Positions 39,254-50,407 of a stretch of DNA of 64,000 nucleotides are shown piece after piece. The stretch comes from Trochalopteron elliotii. Lineage: Eukaryota > Chordata > Aves > Passeriformes > Leiothrichidae. Made by a program: the position numbers and the translations under genes. Position 1 is the stretch's first letter, and each line of letters opens with the position of its first letter. The notes below the pieces were generated by a model that saw only the letters and a list, made by a program, of their open reading frames with translations, was not told the origin of the DNA and did not search any database. The stretch lies in NCBI GenBank assembly GCA_024734555.1, contig JANPWX010000108.1:1298566-1362565 (forward strand), in the 5' to 3' direction.

Positions 39254-39281
39254 GCATGTATAATTAATTAATTATACATGC
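39254..39281. repeat. 28-bp perfect palindrome with TAATTA core
   Basis: The sequence is its own reverse complement over 28 bases with no spacer: outer arms GCATGTATAA and TTATACATGC around a centre of overlapping TAATTA words (three copies in the core). Base pairing stops at 39253/39282. TAATTA is the core of many homeodomain sites, and one copy is already self-complementary. A shorter ATATAATTAAG word follows at 39289-39299. Confidence 0.9.
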
Positions 39282-41324
39282 CTTAGTATATAATTAAGTA
39301 TAGGGGTGGTTTAGGGGGATACATCAATGACTTTAAAAAAGAAGAGAAATAGGAGGCATATTGTAACTCCGATTCACAGTTTGTAGGTTTCTCCACTCCC
39401 CTGGGGCAATGCAACTGCCCTCTGTAATTGAACCCTCAGCTTGTACCTTTTTTTTTTAAACAGCAGAACAACAATGTCAATGAATAAAGAGACTGTGCTC
39501 TAGAGTTCAACTTCAGCCAAGATGCCAGGACAAGAGACTGAGATCTCAGAGGTAACAAAACTGAAGGCAGTGACTGCTGAATAAGTATCAAGTACAAAGC
39601 GAGACAGTGCCAGTGCAATTAGAAGTGCAGCAGTGAAGCTCAGCATAGACAAGATCTAGTTCCAACACTGGATCATATGTACATGTTAGGATTTCTTCCA
39701 TGGGATTGAACTCACCCTTACTAGAATTTTAAAGCCTGTAAAAAAAGAATAATCACCCTGGAAGAGAAATTTCAGGGTGTGTGGTTATGTTGAAGTCCGG
39801 TAGGATTGCAAGTATCTATTCAGATGATAAACTGTAATTCACATGACTTGATTTTTACAGAGTGTATTTAAGCACACAGTTCTAACATCAGTCTCTACCT
39901 TCTCTCCCATATGTGCACCTTGAGCATCTCCTTGCTGTCATTATTCTACAAGATAAACAGACAATGGGGTAATTTTCTTCTCTTTGTTGTTGGAAGGCTA
40001 ATGAATGATTTTACCTTTTTTGTATTTTTATTTCCATTATGCTGGGAAAAAAATATGTTAGTAAAAGTTCAGGTAAAGATTTCCTTTACCATGACCAAAA
40101 AGAAACATGAAATTGATGGGAGCTCAATGTTTTTAGAAAAAAATAATCAGAAATAAGGTAAGAGCTGAAGCTGAATGACTCTGCCAGTTTTGTGGGACAG
40201 CAGTTGGCCATGATTTTAATACCAGCTGTCAGACATCCAGTTTAATATTTATCTTTGCCTTTCTATCATTGAAAGTGTAAAGACATCTCTTGGTTATTGC
40301 TCAGATGAGAAAATATGTGTGTAAGTTTTTCTGTAATTCATATGTGGCAGTACTCTTTGTGTCAGCAGGACTGTGCTGAAAAACCTTGTAGACTATAGTT
40401 TTTGCAATAAATTACTTGTCTACAAAGGGATTTTCTTCAGACTTCAGAGGGCGGTGGGGTGTCTGAGGGCTGTTTGTTTTGTAGTGGAAATGGCGTGAAT
40501 TTGGATGCATCCATCCTCTCAAGACACATCTGTCTCAACAAGCTTATTTATGGTTTATGCAATTTCCTAAATGAGTGTATTTCAGAAAGACATAGAATAC
40601 CAAGATCCCAAATACTACTTGCTATATTAGTTCATTAAAGGGGTGATTTAAAGCTACTTATGCACACACAGACATACACACTGCTTTACCTCCAAACTCA
40701 TTAAAATACAGTATGACTTCTGATATTTTCACAGGAAATCATACTGCTGTTCTGGGTCAAATGACTAGCTTCCATCCCAAAGTTGTTACAAAGTAAATTG
40801 TCAATAACTATATGTTGTGTTGTGTTTGGTTTCCTTTTTCAAACCACACAATCTAACAGAAGTTACTTCTATTTTTCTAGATTGTTTTCTCTCCTTTCAA
40901 GTTATTTTTTAATATTAGTGGAAACAGCTCTAATTTTAAGCTACCTTAAAATCAAGGTAAAGCATTAGTGGCTGTACAAATCCTGTTTTCTTTCTGCATT
41001 GACTGTACAGATGCCTCTTCTGCTCCTGCTGTTTGAACAGCAGCTGATCCATGTAGGAAAAGCACTGCTGCCCAGGAGCTCCAGGCATAGTTTGCAGCAC
41101 CATAGCTCTTGAACATCCAATCACATTAACCTTGACATTGCTCAAATGATAATGAAACTGGTCTCTGGTCCATCTTTACATACACTGTGTTATCATCCCA
41201 TGGTAAATAATGGCAGCCCAGTATGATGATGTAATGTTGAGGTACTCTTCAATATTCTCAGTTTGATGGCTTATGGTTTTGCTCATTGTGCCTGAGGAGC
41301 CCCACTGCTCCTAAACTGTACAGC
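39282..41324. other. Non-coding unique DNA
   Basis: No gene is recognised. Frames of 60-81 codons occur on both strands without known domains. The patch 40940-41250 (TGCTCCTGCTGTTTGAACAG and nearby) is richer in GC than its surroundings and ends where the LTR begins; it might be old regulatory DNA, but nothing decisive is visible. Confidence 0.5.
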
Positions 41325-41884
41325 TGTCGTGGCTTAACCCCACCTGGCAACTCAACACTACTCAGCAATCCACTCAGCATACCCTCCCACATGGGATGGG
41401 GAGGAGAATTAAAAAAGGTAAAAAATGTGGGTTGAGATAAAAAACAGTTTAACAATTAAAACAAGTCAAAATATAATAATAAATTGTATTGAAAAGGAAA
41501 GAGAAGACTATAAAGGAAAAAGTGACGGAGGATACGATTACTCAATACCTGCTGGGTAGTGCCCAGCCCATCCCTGAGCAGAGATTGGCAGATCCCAGCC
41601 AAGCCCCCTCAGTTTATATACAGCACATGACATCTGATCATGTGGAATATCTTGGCCAGTTTGGGCCTGCTATTCTGGCCATGCTCCCTCCTGGCCTCTT
41701 GTGCACCTGCTTGCTGTCAGAGCAAGGGAGTCTGAAAAGTCCTTGATTTAGTGCAAGCACTACTGAGCAAAAACCAAAACATAGTGATGTTATCAACATT
41801 ATTCTCACACTAAATCAAAAACACAGCTCTGTACCAGCTACATGGAAGAAAATTAACTCTATCCCATCCAAAAATAGGAAAACA
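41325..41884 (-). mobile_element. Solitary avian ERV LTR (minus strand), about 560 bp
   Basis: On the + strand it starts TGTCGTGGCTTAACCCCACC, continues with CATGGGATGGGGAGGAG, GTGGGTTGAGATAAA, a TTTATATA word, CATGTGGAATATC, CTTGTGCACCTGCTTGC, TTATCAACATTATTCTCACA and TAACTCTATCCCATCC, and ends AACA. This is the reverse of a well-known avian LTR family that begins TGT..GGGATAGAGTTAATTTTCTTC and ends GGGTTAAGCCACGACA. It was probably deposited by an ERVL-type element, though the exact family name is uncertain. No internal retroviral gene lies on either side, so it is a solo LTR formed by LTR-LTR recombination. Candidate 5-bp flanks are ACAGC (41320-41324) and ACAGA (41882-41886) if the right edge is at 41881, one mismatch apart. 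Confidence 0.88.
41613..41620 (-). promoter_or_regulatory. TATA-box remnant of the LTR promoter
   Basis: On the minus strand the word reads TATATAAA, at the place where this LTR family carries its TATAAA promoter element (downstream of the GATATTCCACATG block). Transcription would run leftwards, toward lower coordinates. Whether it is still used cannot be seen. Confidence 0.5.
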
Positions 41885-42950
41885 GATGACCTAAAATTGC
41901 AGAACCTTATTAGCTCTTATCAATTTTAAAATATTTTTCTATCAAAATTTGTAAGTTTTTATAAAAACAAATAGCAATTGAAAGCAGTTTTATCATTTTC
42001 CTTTCAATGTGGAGGATGGCTAGACACATACTTTTTTTATCTCCATCGACACCTGTTATGTGGACTTTTTCACAGCAAAGGTACTACTATTCACATCAGT
42101 AATTAGTTTTCTTGAGAACCTGTGAATCTACCTTTGAGCAGACTGAGCATTTATCATAAAAAGATAATGATGACAAAAAGATGATACTTTTTTTAGATGC
42201 TCTGTGCTTCTGTAGCTTCAGTGTTTCATACTACAGAACCAAACTCACAATCCAATGCCTGTGACTCAAAGCATTATGGATTTTGAAATACTCTTCTCAA
42301 CTTCAATTTACTTTTCTGTGCGAGTTAGTCTACAAAAGATTTTGTGCATTGATGGACCATCTTTTGTTTTGAACTTATACATTGCAGCATTTATGCATCC
42401 AGTTAGCATCAGTGGTTCAGAAGCTCTGGAAAATATTACCATTGTGGCAGTAACTTTTAGGAAGTTCTGAAGAGAACCAATTAATTTGAATTGCTGCAAT
42501 TCTGTTAAACTACTTGGGGTTATGACTATCCATATTAGCAAATGATTGTGTGTTTCCATTGTGCCTAAGGAATGAATACGTATTTGATAGCATTCCCCTA
42601 TAGTATTGTGTTCAACTTTATTGCATTTGCCTGGAAGCAATGTTACTTTTTCTTTACCTGTACAACTAATAACAGCAGTAGTCCAACTCTTCTACATTTT
42701 CTGCTTGTTCAGCAGCTCTTTTGTTTCATAGTTTGATCTCAGCATCTGATGCCATTCATCCCTTAATTCATTCATTAAAAACCTGAGAAAACTGTAATGA
42801 GTATTAATAAAAATACTTGTTCTCTCTACCATCCATCTTGATGTTAGTTTCTGGAACATTCCCGGCTTACAGAAGCAGCAAGAAATTTCAATAAAAGGCA
42901 GGTATACTAAGAGTTATGGAATAGAAGTGGATTCTTTTCTGTGTTTGTGC

Positions 42951-43001
42951 AAAAATTAAAAGAAAATAAATAAAAGAATAAAAAGAAGAAGAAAAAAAAA
43001 T
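42951..43001. repeat. A-rich (AAAT/AAG) low-complexity tract
   Basis: About 50 bases of A with scattered T and G in AAATAAA and AAGAAG words, ending in a nine-A run. Confidence 0.8.
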
Positions 43002-45309
43002 TAGAGAACATCAAGGCTATACCTAAGGAAAAAATTAGGGACTGAGACTGTGATTATGAAACACAAATTTCATGTCACTGTCTCTTATATTTTAATTTCT
43101 ACAGTCATGATCTCACAGACAGCACAAAAAAATTCCTCTTTTCTAAACTGCATATGCATCCCAAATTTGTTCTTACAATTTACATATTTCTTCTCTTATA
43201 TGTTATGTATTTAGTAAGACCAAGTCACAGACAAAGAAAAAGATGAAAAAGGGTAAAAGCATTTTTTTCTTTTCTGAAATCTGATGTATTTACACAGACT
43301 TTGTGCTCTTTAGCCAGATAGAAAGACTGGATAAGAGTGAAAAGATTATGTGAGAATATGAGAATGTGACGGTAGTCTGAGAAAGAGCATATCTCACGTG
43401 GAAAGGTAGATAATCAAACAGAAAATGTCATTTAGGATATGCAGATGCTGTCTTACATGTTCCCTTAAAAATCTGTCATCTTTAAAAATTCATCTTCCAT
43501 TACTATCAATCCAAGAATTCTATAACTATATGTGATTCAGGGAGCTGTAAATGAGGTAAAAGGCTGCATGATTCCTAAAATTGAAATACACATTCAGTGG
43601 CAAAAACAAATCCAATTTTTTTTTCCATTTAGAATTTCCTATTGTTTGGCTGCCTCCATTCATTTTACACTCCAAGGGTCCACATGGGATTGCTTTGTTT
43701 TAAAATGTTTGGTCTAGAATCTCAAGTAAACCTGCTTGTAGAGGAGAAAATGTACTACACTATTCCCTCAAAATTCTGAAAAAGAAAATGCTGATACTGC
43801 ATATCTCTAGGGATCCTGCTTTGTTTTTTGTTTTTTGTTTTTCTAATTAGAATAAAGATTGAAAAGTATATCACATGCATAATAAGACAGAGCTCGTTCA
43901 TACAAGTAAAACAACAACATCTCTGGCAGTTCAAGGCTCGAATCTTTTTTCTAATGCCCATGCAAATCATTAATTCCACTGAGGTTATAGTGACATAAGT
44001 GAGATCACAATTTGACCTGCTGTGGATAGAGGTTACAACAGAAGGCAATTAACAACAGTCTATATTGGTACATATTGTCCCACAATGTGTTTCTCATTGG
44101 CATTTTAATCATTGAAGGGTTTATGACAGATTTTTATATGGTATTTTTCAACAATCTAAAGAACTATTGGAAATTGCCGTTGATTTATTTTTATTTATAT
44201 AAGCTGCACTTAGAGATTCAAGGGAAAAGGACCTTTGTTTTTCAAACTTGCATTTATTGACTGTGTTGATTAACTCCATGCTTGCTATTTTTTTCCAAAA
44301 AAACAGAGAAAATTTCTGAACAGAACTGTGATGAAAATAATCTCTTCATTCTTTTGCTGCTTATGATGTCCTGATATAGTGATCTGTGCTTTCAGGTTAT
44401 GGTTAAAAAAATAAATGCCATACTTCAGAGTTGTCTTTCTACATTTGTATGTGGATCCTATGGTTGTCTGTTGTTTTGTAAAGATCTAATTTAATTGTAA
44501 TGAGTTATAGCTTGATGTTATAAAATATTCTGGTTTAACTCTTGTTGAATATACTAGAAGCAGCACTACTAGAACAATGTAAGCATAACTAGATTCAAGA
44601 GGTATTTTAATAAGGGAATAGAGATAATTGGCATTTTCTATCTGTTTTGGACAGTCCTAATTCATTACTTAATCACCATATGCTTAATGGATTTTGAGTT
44701 TTGAGCATTTCTTCCTGCCTGTAGAATTCAGAATTTCTGAGAATATGATGTATGCAAGTGCAACTAGGAAAACTTTTGAATTACAAAAATTTTTCATTCC
44801 TCTTCCTCTCTTTATTAGAGAACTCAATGTAAAAGAACTCAATGAAACACATAATTTCTGTTTCTCTGGAGCTTAATGTAATTTTTCAGCAAATCCATGC
44901 CTAATATTTAAGCCAGAACTAAAATAGTGGTGATAGCTTCATTGTATTTGTAGAATTTTGGTTCTTTACAGGCTTGTTCTCAAGGACTGAAATACACATA
45001 TAATACTGAACTAATGACAAGTTAATACAGTATCTCAGAATATTTATATCAGAAATTATCTATCCTTTCAGATCTAGTTGAGCACATGAAATCAGATTTC
45101 TTATTTTAAAATAATATTTCAACTGAAACCAATTATCATTTTGAAATCTGATTCAAAATATCAAGGAGTCTGAAAAAACTTGTTTAGTTTGGTGGAGTTT
45201 TTGGGAAGGCAGCATGTGCTTTGGGTTTTTTTCTTAGATTACATCACTATGATCAAGTAAGCCTCTGGCAGTTTTATTTTAATTGCTTATTTGGATCCAG
45301 GTTTGGAAT

Positions 45310-45331
45310 GTGTACATGTGTACATGTGTAC
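45310..45331. repeat. (GTGTACAT)n, 2.75 copies
   Basis: A perfect octamer tandem. GTAC and ACATGT words make the unit partly palindromic. Confidence 0.85.
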
Positions 45332-48300
45332 TATGTTTCCTTGGAAGACAGACATTCACTGATTTGGGGTGGGGGTTGTTGCAATTTAAACAGTTAAATA
45401 GATAAAATTAAAAACTTTCTTGGACCCCTCTTAGTAAAGATCCCTTAATTGTGGAAGGATTACTGCATTTTTTGAGTTGTATATGTAAGTGTCAGATGGG
45501 ATATCCCAAAATGTGATAAAGCTGAGCTCTTCAGGTTTAATGTGATTTCTTCTTTGAGTTGTGTAAGGAAACCCTCTCAAAACCAAAAAGCTAAACCCTA
45601 AGCACTTGTAAACTCTGTTATGTAAAGAGTGTATTTGTTTGTGTAGATTTGTGGTAATTTCAGTTTCAATTATGTGTCTGTCCCTCTGTATATAAATTAC
45701 TTGATTTCTGTGCTTTTGAAAATTCTGTCTTTGACACTTAAGCCTTACTTTGATTATTGATGATGCTTAATGAAGCACAGTGGGCCAAAAAAATAAATAA
45801 ACAGAATTTTAATTTATCTATTTATCCTCATTGAAGTATATAGTAAGTTTGACTAATTATGTTTAAAGTACTGAGTAAGTAATTAAGTTCACTTTGTGTA
45901 CATATTTAAAGTCCTTATGACATCTACATTCTATCTAGTCATAGCTTGAAATGTAATTGTTTCCTGCAATACTTGCTGTGGCATATGTCAGCTATTTAGT
46001 CCAAACTACCCAAGGAAAGTGAGCTGAGAAAAGAGTAGGTGAAAAGTTCTAGTGTTTTTGTATATTAACATACAAATTGAACAACACCTGAAGTGAGCAG
46101 AGACTCCTTTGGGCAAAGATGTTCTGACCTTTCTTTACAGAGCACTTGAGTTTTGAGATATATTGAAAACTACTGATTACTTTCACGGTTTTCTTCATGG
46201 AACAAAATAGTGAAATTAAGCATAATTACAGCTAAAAAGATTATAGGATAGAGCATCGAGTGCTTTTAGCTCTCAGTGACTGTTTTTATAACACTTGACC
46301 TGAGAAAACCTTGTAAACCAGTTTTACCTAAGGAGCTCACATTGTCACTGCTGCTGTAGACAAAAGAATCCTTTATATCCTCCAGTAAAGGAAGTTACCC
46401 ATTTCATAGCATTTATAACTTCAATATCTTTTCCTGAGAAGAGTGAAAATAAAGTACTGGACACTGTTTCCATTTTCAAATGAAAACTTGTGAATGAGTT
46501 TTACTGTCTGTGTATTGGTAACTACAAATAGAGTTATCAAAGAATCTGGAAGATAGTCACACAACATATAGTTATGCATGTGGAAGATACAAATTTCACT
46601 TTGTTAGACACATTTTTTCTATTTAGGATGCAGTTTTTATACTAGTTGTCTATGCCTTTATGCTAACAAATTTTCAACTAATTTTTTTTTCCAGAATAGG
46701 GAGAGCATACTCTCAGTACATCTGCAGATGATGACACAGTCTGTGTATTATATCTAAAGAGAAAAAATTTAATATATCCAAAGGGAATGACCCCCAAAAG
46801 CTCAGAAACATCTCTGCAATAAATACTGACAACTTCAGATTGTCATCCCAGCCTTCCAAATCAAACAAGGGACTTGATCTTAACAAACATGTTAGAGTTT
46901 AATATATTAAGAATAAAATAAAATATGAGTTTACATGCAGCTTGTATCATTTGTATGCTTGTATGCTTGTAAACAATTGTTACACATTGTTCAGGCTTTA
47001 GACCAAAGTCTTCTAAATATAATGGAAATATTTCTTTCAGAGCATTTAGCATAGTAGGGCCACTTGGAAATATCCAAACTAGCAAATTCTGAACAAGCTG
47101 ACTCAAATACTTGAGGCAATTTAAGAGTCTTCTAACATACCCAGGGAGAACTGCAGCTGCATTGCTTGCACAAGATGTCTCCATAAGGGTTGGTTTGGGT
47201 ATGATTACAAAATGAGGGCTGTGGAGATATAATTTTAAGCTCTGTGAAAGTATACTGTGTCAGTACTAATTATTTAGACTAGTGGAAATCTGGTAAGTTT
47301 CAGAAAATATGTGAATGTGGTGCTAAGGCAGGAAACTGCTTCCCCCACACAGCACAATCAGAGCATATTTATTTTGTTAATGTTATGTTACCATAAAATA
47401 ATAAAGGAAATTAAATCAGAATTTAATTGTTCATCATATTGCAGAACACATTGTATCTCAAGCTGTCATGGAAACTAGTTATCATTTCTTTGATCTTTAA
47501 ATCATACACACAGAAATAGTTGAGGAAAGATAGAGGGATCACAATATTTGTATGAGAAAGATTAATGAGCTGTCTAAGCTGATTGCTTTTGCAGTGACAC
47601 ATATTTCATTATATTGTATAATGCACAAAATAATATTTTTTTTAAAGTTTAAATGAAAAAATCCTTTTCTGTGTATCAATACAGATATAATATTATGCAT
47701 ACCAAGTCATGAGTTTTACTTTCTAATTATAGCAATTTTGCTAGTGGTAAAATATGCAATGTATCCTACCTATTTCAAAAGTCTATCTGTTGACGATTTT
47801 CTACCAAGCACTTTTTCCTAGACATTTGTCATATGATTGCATTTTACAGTATAATATGAATGTATTCATGGAGAATTCATTTGGTTCTATTCATAGTACA
47901 CCCGAAACAACATAAAGGATTGCACTCTCTTTCTCTCTCCCCCAGCTACTGAGGAAAATATTTATCATGTATACAATATTTCAGTATCTTTATTGAGCAT
48001 TCAGGTCAATTATTGGAGGTCTGTCAAAGTTCATGTAATAGTGTCAATGAATTTTTTTTAGCCACACAAAATAATCCCAGATATATATATTTCCAGTTGA
48101 TTTTTTTTAAAAAAATATGTTTTCATGTTCTTCATTCAGTAGTAGAGAAGAAAGAAAATATATAATTTAAAAGCATATGGGGTTTTTGTTTTATTTTTTT
48201 CCTACTACAACATAAACTAACAAAACCATTAATATATTCTTTTTATGTGATAATTTTTAAAGCAATAATTAGAGAAGAGGTTTTGTTCTAATCCTTATTC

Positions 48301-48366
48301 ATATTTGGAAAAATAAAAACATAATTGTAAAAGATCACTTCAAATTCAAATGTGAAACCCCAGTTT

Positions 48367-48972
48367 TCATAGAATCTTAGAATGGTTTGGTTTGAAGGGA
48401 CTTGAAGATGTTGTTCCAATCCCCCTGCCATTGGCAGAGGACCTCTTCTACTAGATGAGGTTGCTCAAAGTCTCATCCAGCCTAGTCCTGAATAATTTCA
48501 TGGGTAGGGCAACCACAGCTTCTCTGGGTAATCTGTTCTAGTACCTCATCACCTTCATACAAAGAAATTCTTCCTAATAGCTAATCCAAATCCACCCTCT
48601 TTCAATATGAAGCCATTCTCTCTTGTCCTATCACTTCATATCCTTATGAAAAGTCCCTCTCCAACTATCTCGTGGGCCCCATTTAAATATGGGAAGGAAT
48701 ATACGGCATTTAAATATGCCTTAAGGTCTCCTTGGAGCCTTCTCCATGCTCAGCCTGTCCTCATAGGACAGGTGCTCTAGTCTCATATCAATTTCGTGGC
48801 TTTATTCTGGACTTGTTGTTCCGATAGGTCCAAGTTTTTCTTCTGTTAAGGGCTCCAGAGCTGGATGCAGTACTCCAAGTGTGGTCTCACAAGAACAGAG
48901 TCGAGGGAGAGAATTACCTCCCTTTCCCTGCTGGTCACACCTCTTTTGATGCCGCCCAGGATCAACGTCATA
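48367..48972 (-). mobile_element. CR1 LINE 3' fragment (minus strand), about 600 bp
   Basis: From left to right on the + strand: TCATAGAATCTTAGAATGG, TTTGAAGGGACTTGAAGATG, CCCCCTGCCATTGGCAGAGG, GGTTGCTCAAAGTCTCATCC, GAAATTCTTCCTAATAGCTA, CTCTTGTCCTATCACTTC, AAGGTCTCCTTGGAGCCTTC, CATAGGACAGGTGCTCTAG, GCTCCAGAGCTGGATGCAGT, CTCACAAGAACAGAGTCGAG and CCTGCTGGTCACACCTCTTT. This is continuous CR1 3' sequence in reverse, passing into the C-terminal ORF2 region at its right end. It is 5'-truncated at about 48972, where the match fades. Frames are broken by stops. Confidence 0.95.
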
Positions 48973-49101
48973 TGTGAAGAGGTCATAAGAACTTTAATAT
49001 TTTTTCCACAAAAAACTTTGACTTTCTCTTTTTTGGGGAGTTAAAAGTCTGAGCTGGCAGGAAAGTGTTTGCTGAAACTTTAGTATGAAATTTAAGTTAA
49101 A

Positions 49102-49270
49102 GAATCACGGAATCATAGAGTGGTTTGGATTGGAAGGGACCTTCAATTGCCATCTACTCCAACCCCATATCAAAGAGCAGGGGCATCTTAAACTAGATCA
49201 GGTTGCTCAGAGCCACATTCAACCTAACCTTGAATGTTTCCAGGTATGGAGCATCTCTCAGCTCTCAGAA
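49102..49270 (-). mobile_element. Second CR1 3' fragment (minus strand)
   Basis: Starts GAATCACGGAATCATAGAG, then TTTGGATTGGAAGGGACCTT, CATCTACTCCAACCCC, CAGGTTGCTCAGAGCCACAT and TTTCCAGGTATGGAGCATC. It repeats the 3' end already present in the preceding CR1, in the same orientation, so it is a separate insertion rather than a continuation. It is truncated after about 170 bp. Confidence 0.9.
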
Positions 49271-49776
49271 AATCACCGTTTATACTGAGGTTGTATAGAG
49301 CTTTAGTTTAATGTGTGTCCTGTCCATTATGCTCACATCTAGATTAAGGTTTAGAAAACCAAAATGTTGTATGTTAAATCTGTGTTGCTTCTGTAGTTCA
49401 ATTTGAGAAGAAAATTGTTCAGAAACTGGAAGTGATGTTTCAGGTATCAGAAGTGTTTCTCCTGTCCCATCCCTATCTTCTTGGGAAAATTTGTCAACAG
49501 TTTTGCATTAAAATGTAAAGAAAATTAAGGAAATTTTTGCTAACTTCTTCAGTTGGATAATGTTATCTACTCTTTAGAATGAAGGTAGCATTCAAAAGTG
49601 AAAGCAATAAAGGAATAATTAAAGACTTTTATGTAGTGATTGCAGAAAACTGTAAGTGTTGAACAGATTCCACGTATTCCTAACACATACTGGTAATATC
49701 TTTCCTGTGTAAATAAATGAAATTGAATCTCTGGCTTGTCTATAAATTAAGAAAGTCAGTGTGTTGATATTTAAAT

Positions 49777-49809
49777 AATAGCCTGGTAATAGCCTGGTAA
49801 TAGCCTGGT
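49777..49809. repeat. 11-mer tandem repeat, three copies
   Basis: The unit AATAGCCTGGT is repeated three times exactly, followed by a partial GCCTGGTAAT copy. The 11-bp unit length (about one helical turn) is unusual for a simple repeat. Confidence 0.9.
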
Positions 49810-50292
49810 GCCTGGTAATCTAATTTGCTATTGTGGAAGGATAATTAATAGTAAGGGGAAAAAAAAAACTTTTCACATAGAAATCTGTAATGGCACACAC
49901 TTTGCTTGAGGCATAACCAACTACATTTTTGCTGCTCTTTCTGAAGCCACATCTGCAGTTTCTCTGTTTTACCTTAATACGTGATAACAATTGCTGTTAT
50001 ATTATCAAGATTTTTGAGAAAAGACAATTTAGCTTTAGTTTTGACTATCTTCTAGCTGGTTTTTTTCTTTCTCATCAACCACTTCTTCACGTCACTTCCA
50101 GAAGTCAGAAGAGGGACAGTGTCTCCTGCTTTTTTGTTGGCTCATTTTACATGTTGGTCACTTGCATTAAATGAATTTATTTGCATATTTCCTCCATTGT
50201 AATCAACTGGGGTTTGGTCAACGTCTCATTCTACACTGACTGACTAGACCACTTTACAACAGTAATACCTGAAAACCAAGATCAAGATATAT

Positions 50293-50407
50293 ATCTGTGT
50301 GTGTGTGATTTTTTTGAGTTTTTTTTTGTTTATTTCCTGTGGGTTTTTTATTCAATTTAATTTGTTTTGTGTAGGATTTATTGGGGGTTTTGTGGGTTTT
50401 TTTTAAC
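50293..50407. repeat. G/T-rich low-complexity stretch
   Basis: GTGTGTGTG, several runs of 6-9 T and a GGGGGTTTTGTGGG word. It looks like the opposite-strand equivalent of the A/C-rich tracts elsewhere in the window. Confidence 0.65.

Larger units (their letters stand above)
41885..48366. other. Non-coding AT-rich unique DNA
   Basis: No gene is recognised. The longest frames are 110 codons (42308-42640 -) and 107 codons (46861-47184 -), neither with a known domain. Simple tracts are A/G-rich at 42951-43001, GTTTTTT units at 43823-43843, GTGTACAT x2.8 at 45310-45331 and GTATGCTT x2 near 46954-46969. Confidence 0.55.

Noticed and set aside
41258..41746. Short frames over the LTR on both strands
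   Set aside because: They lie in a non-coding LTR, and no retroviral protein motif is present.
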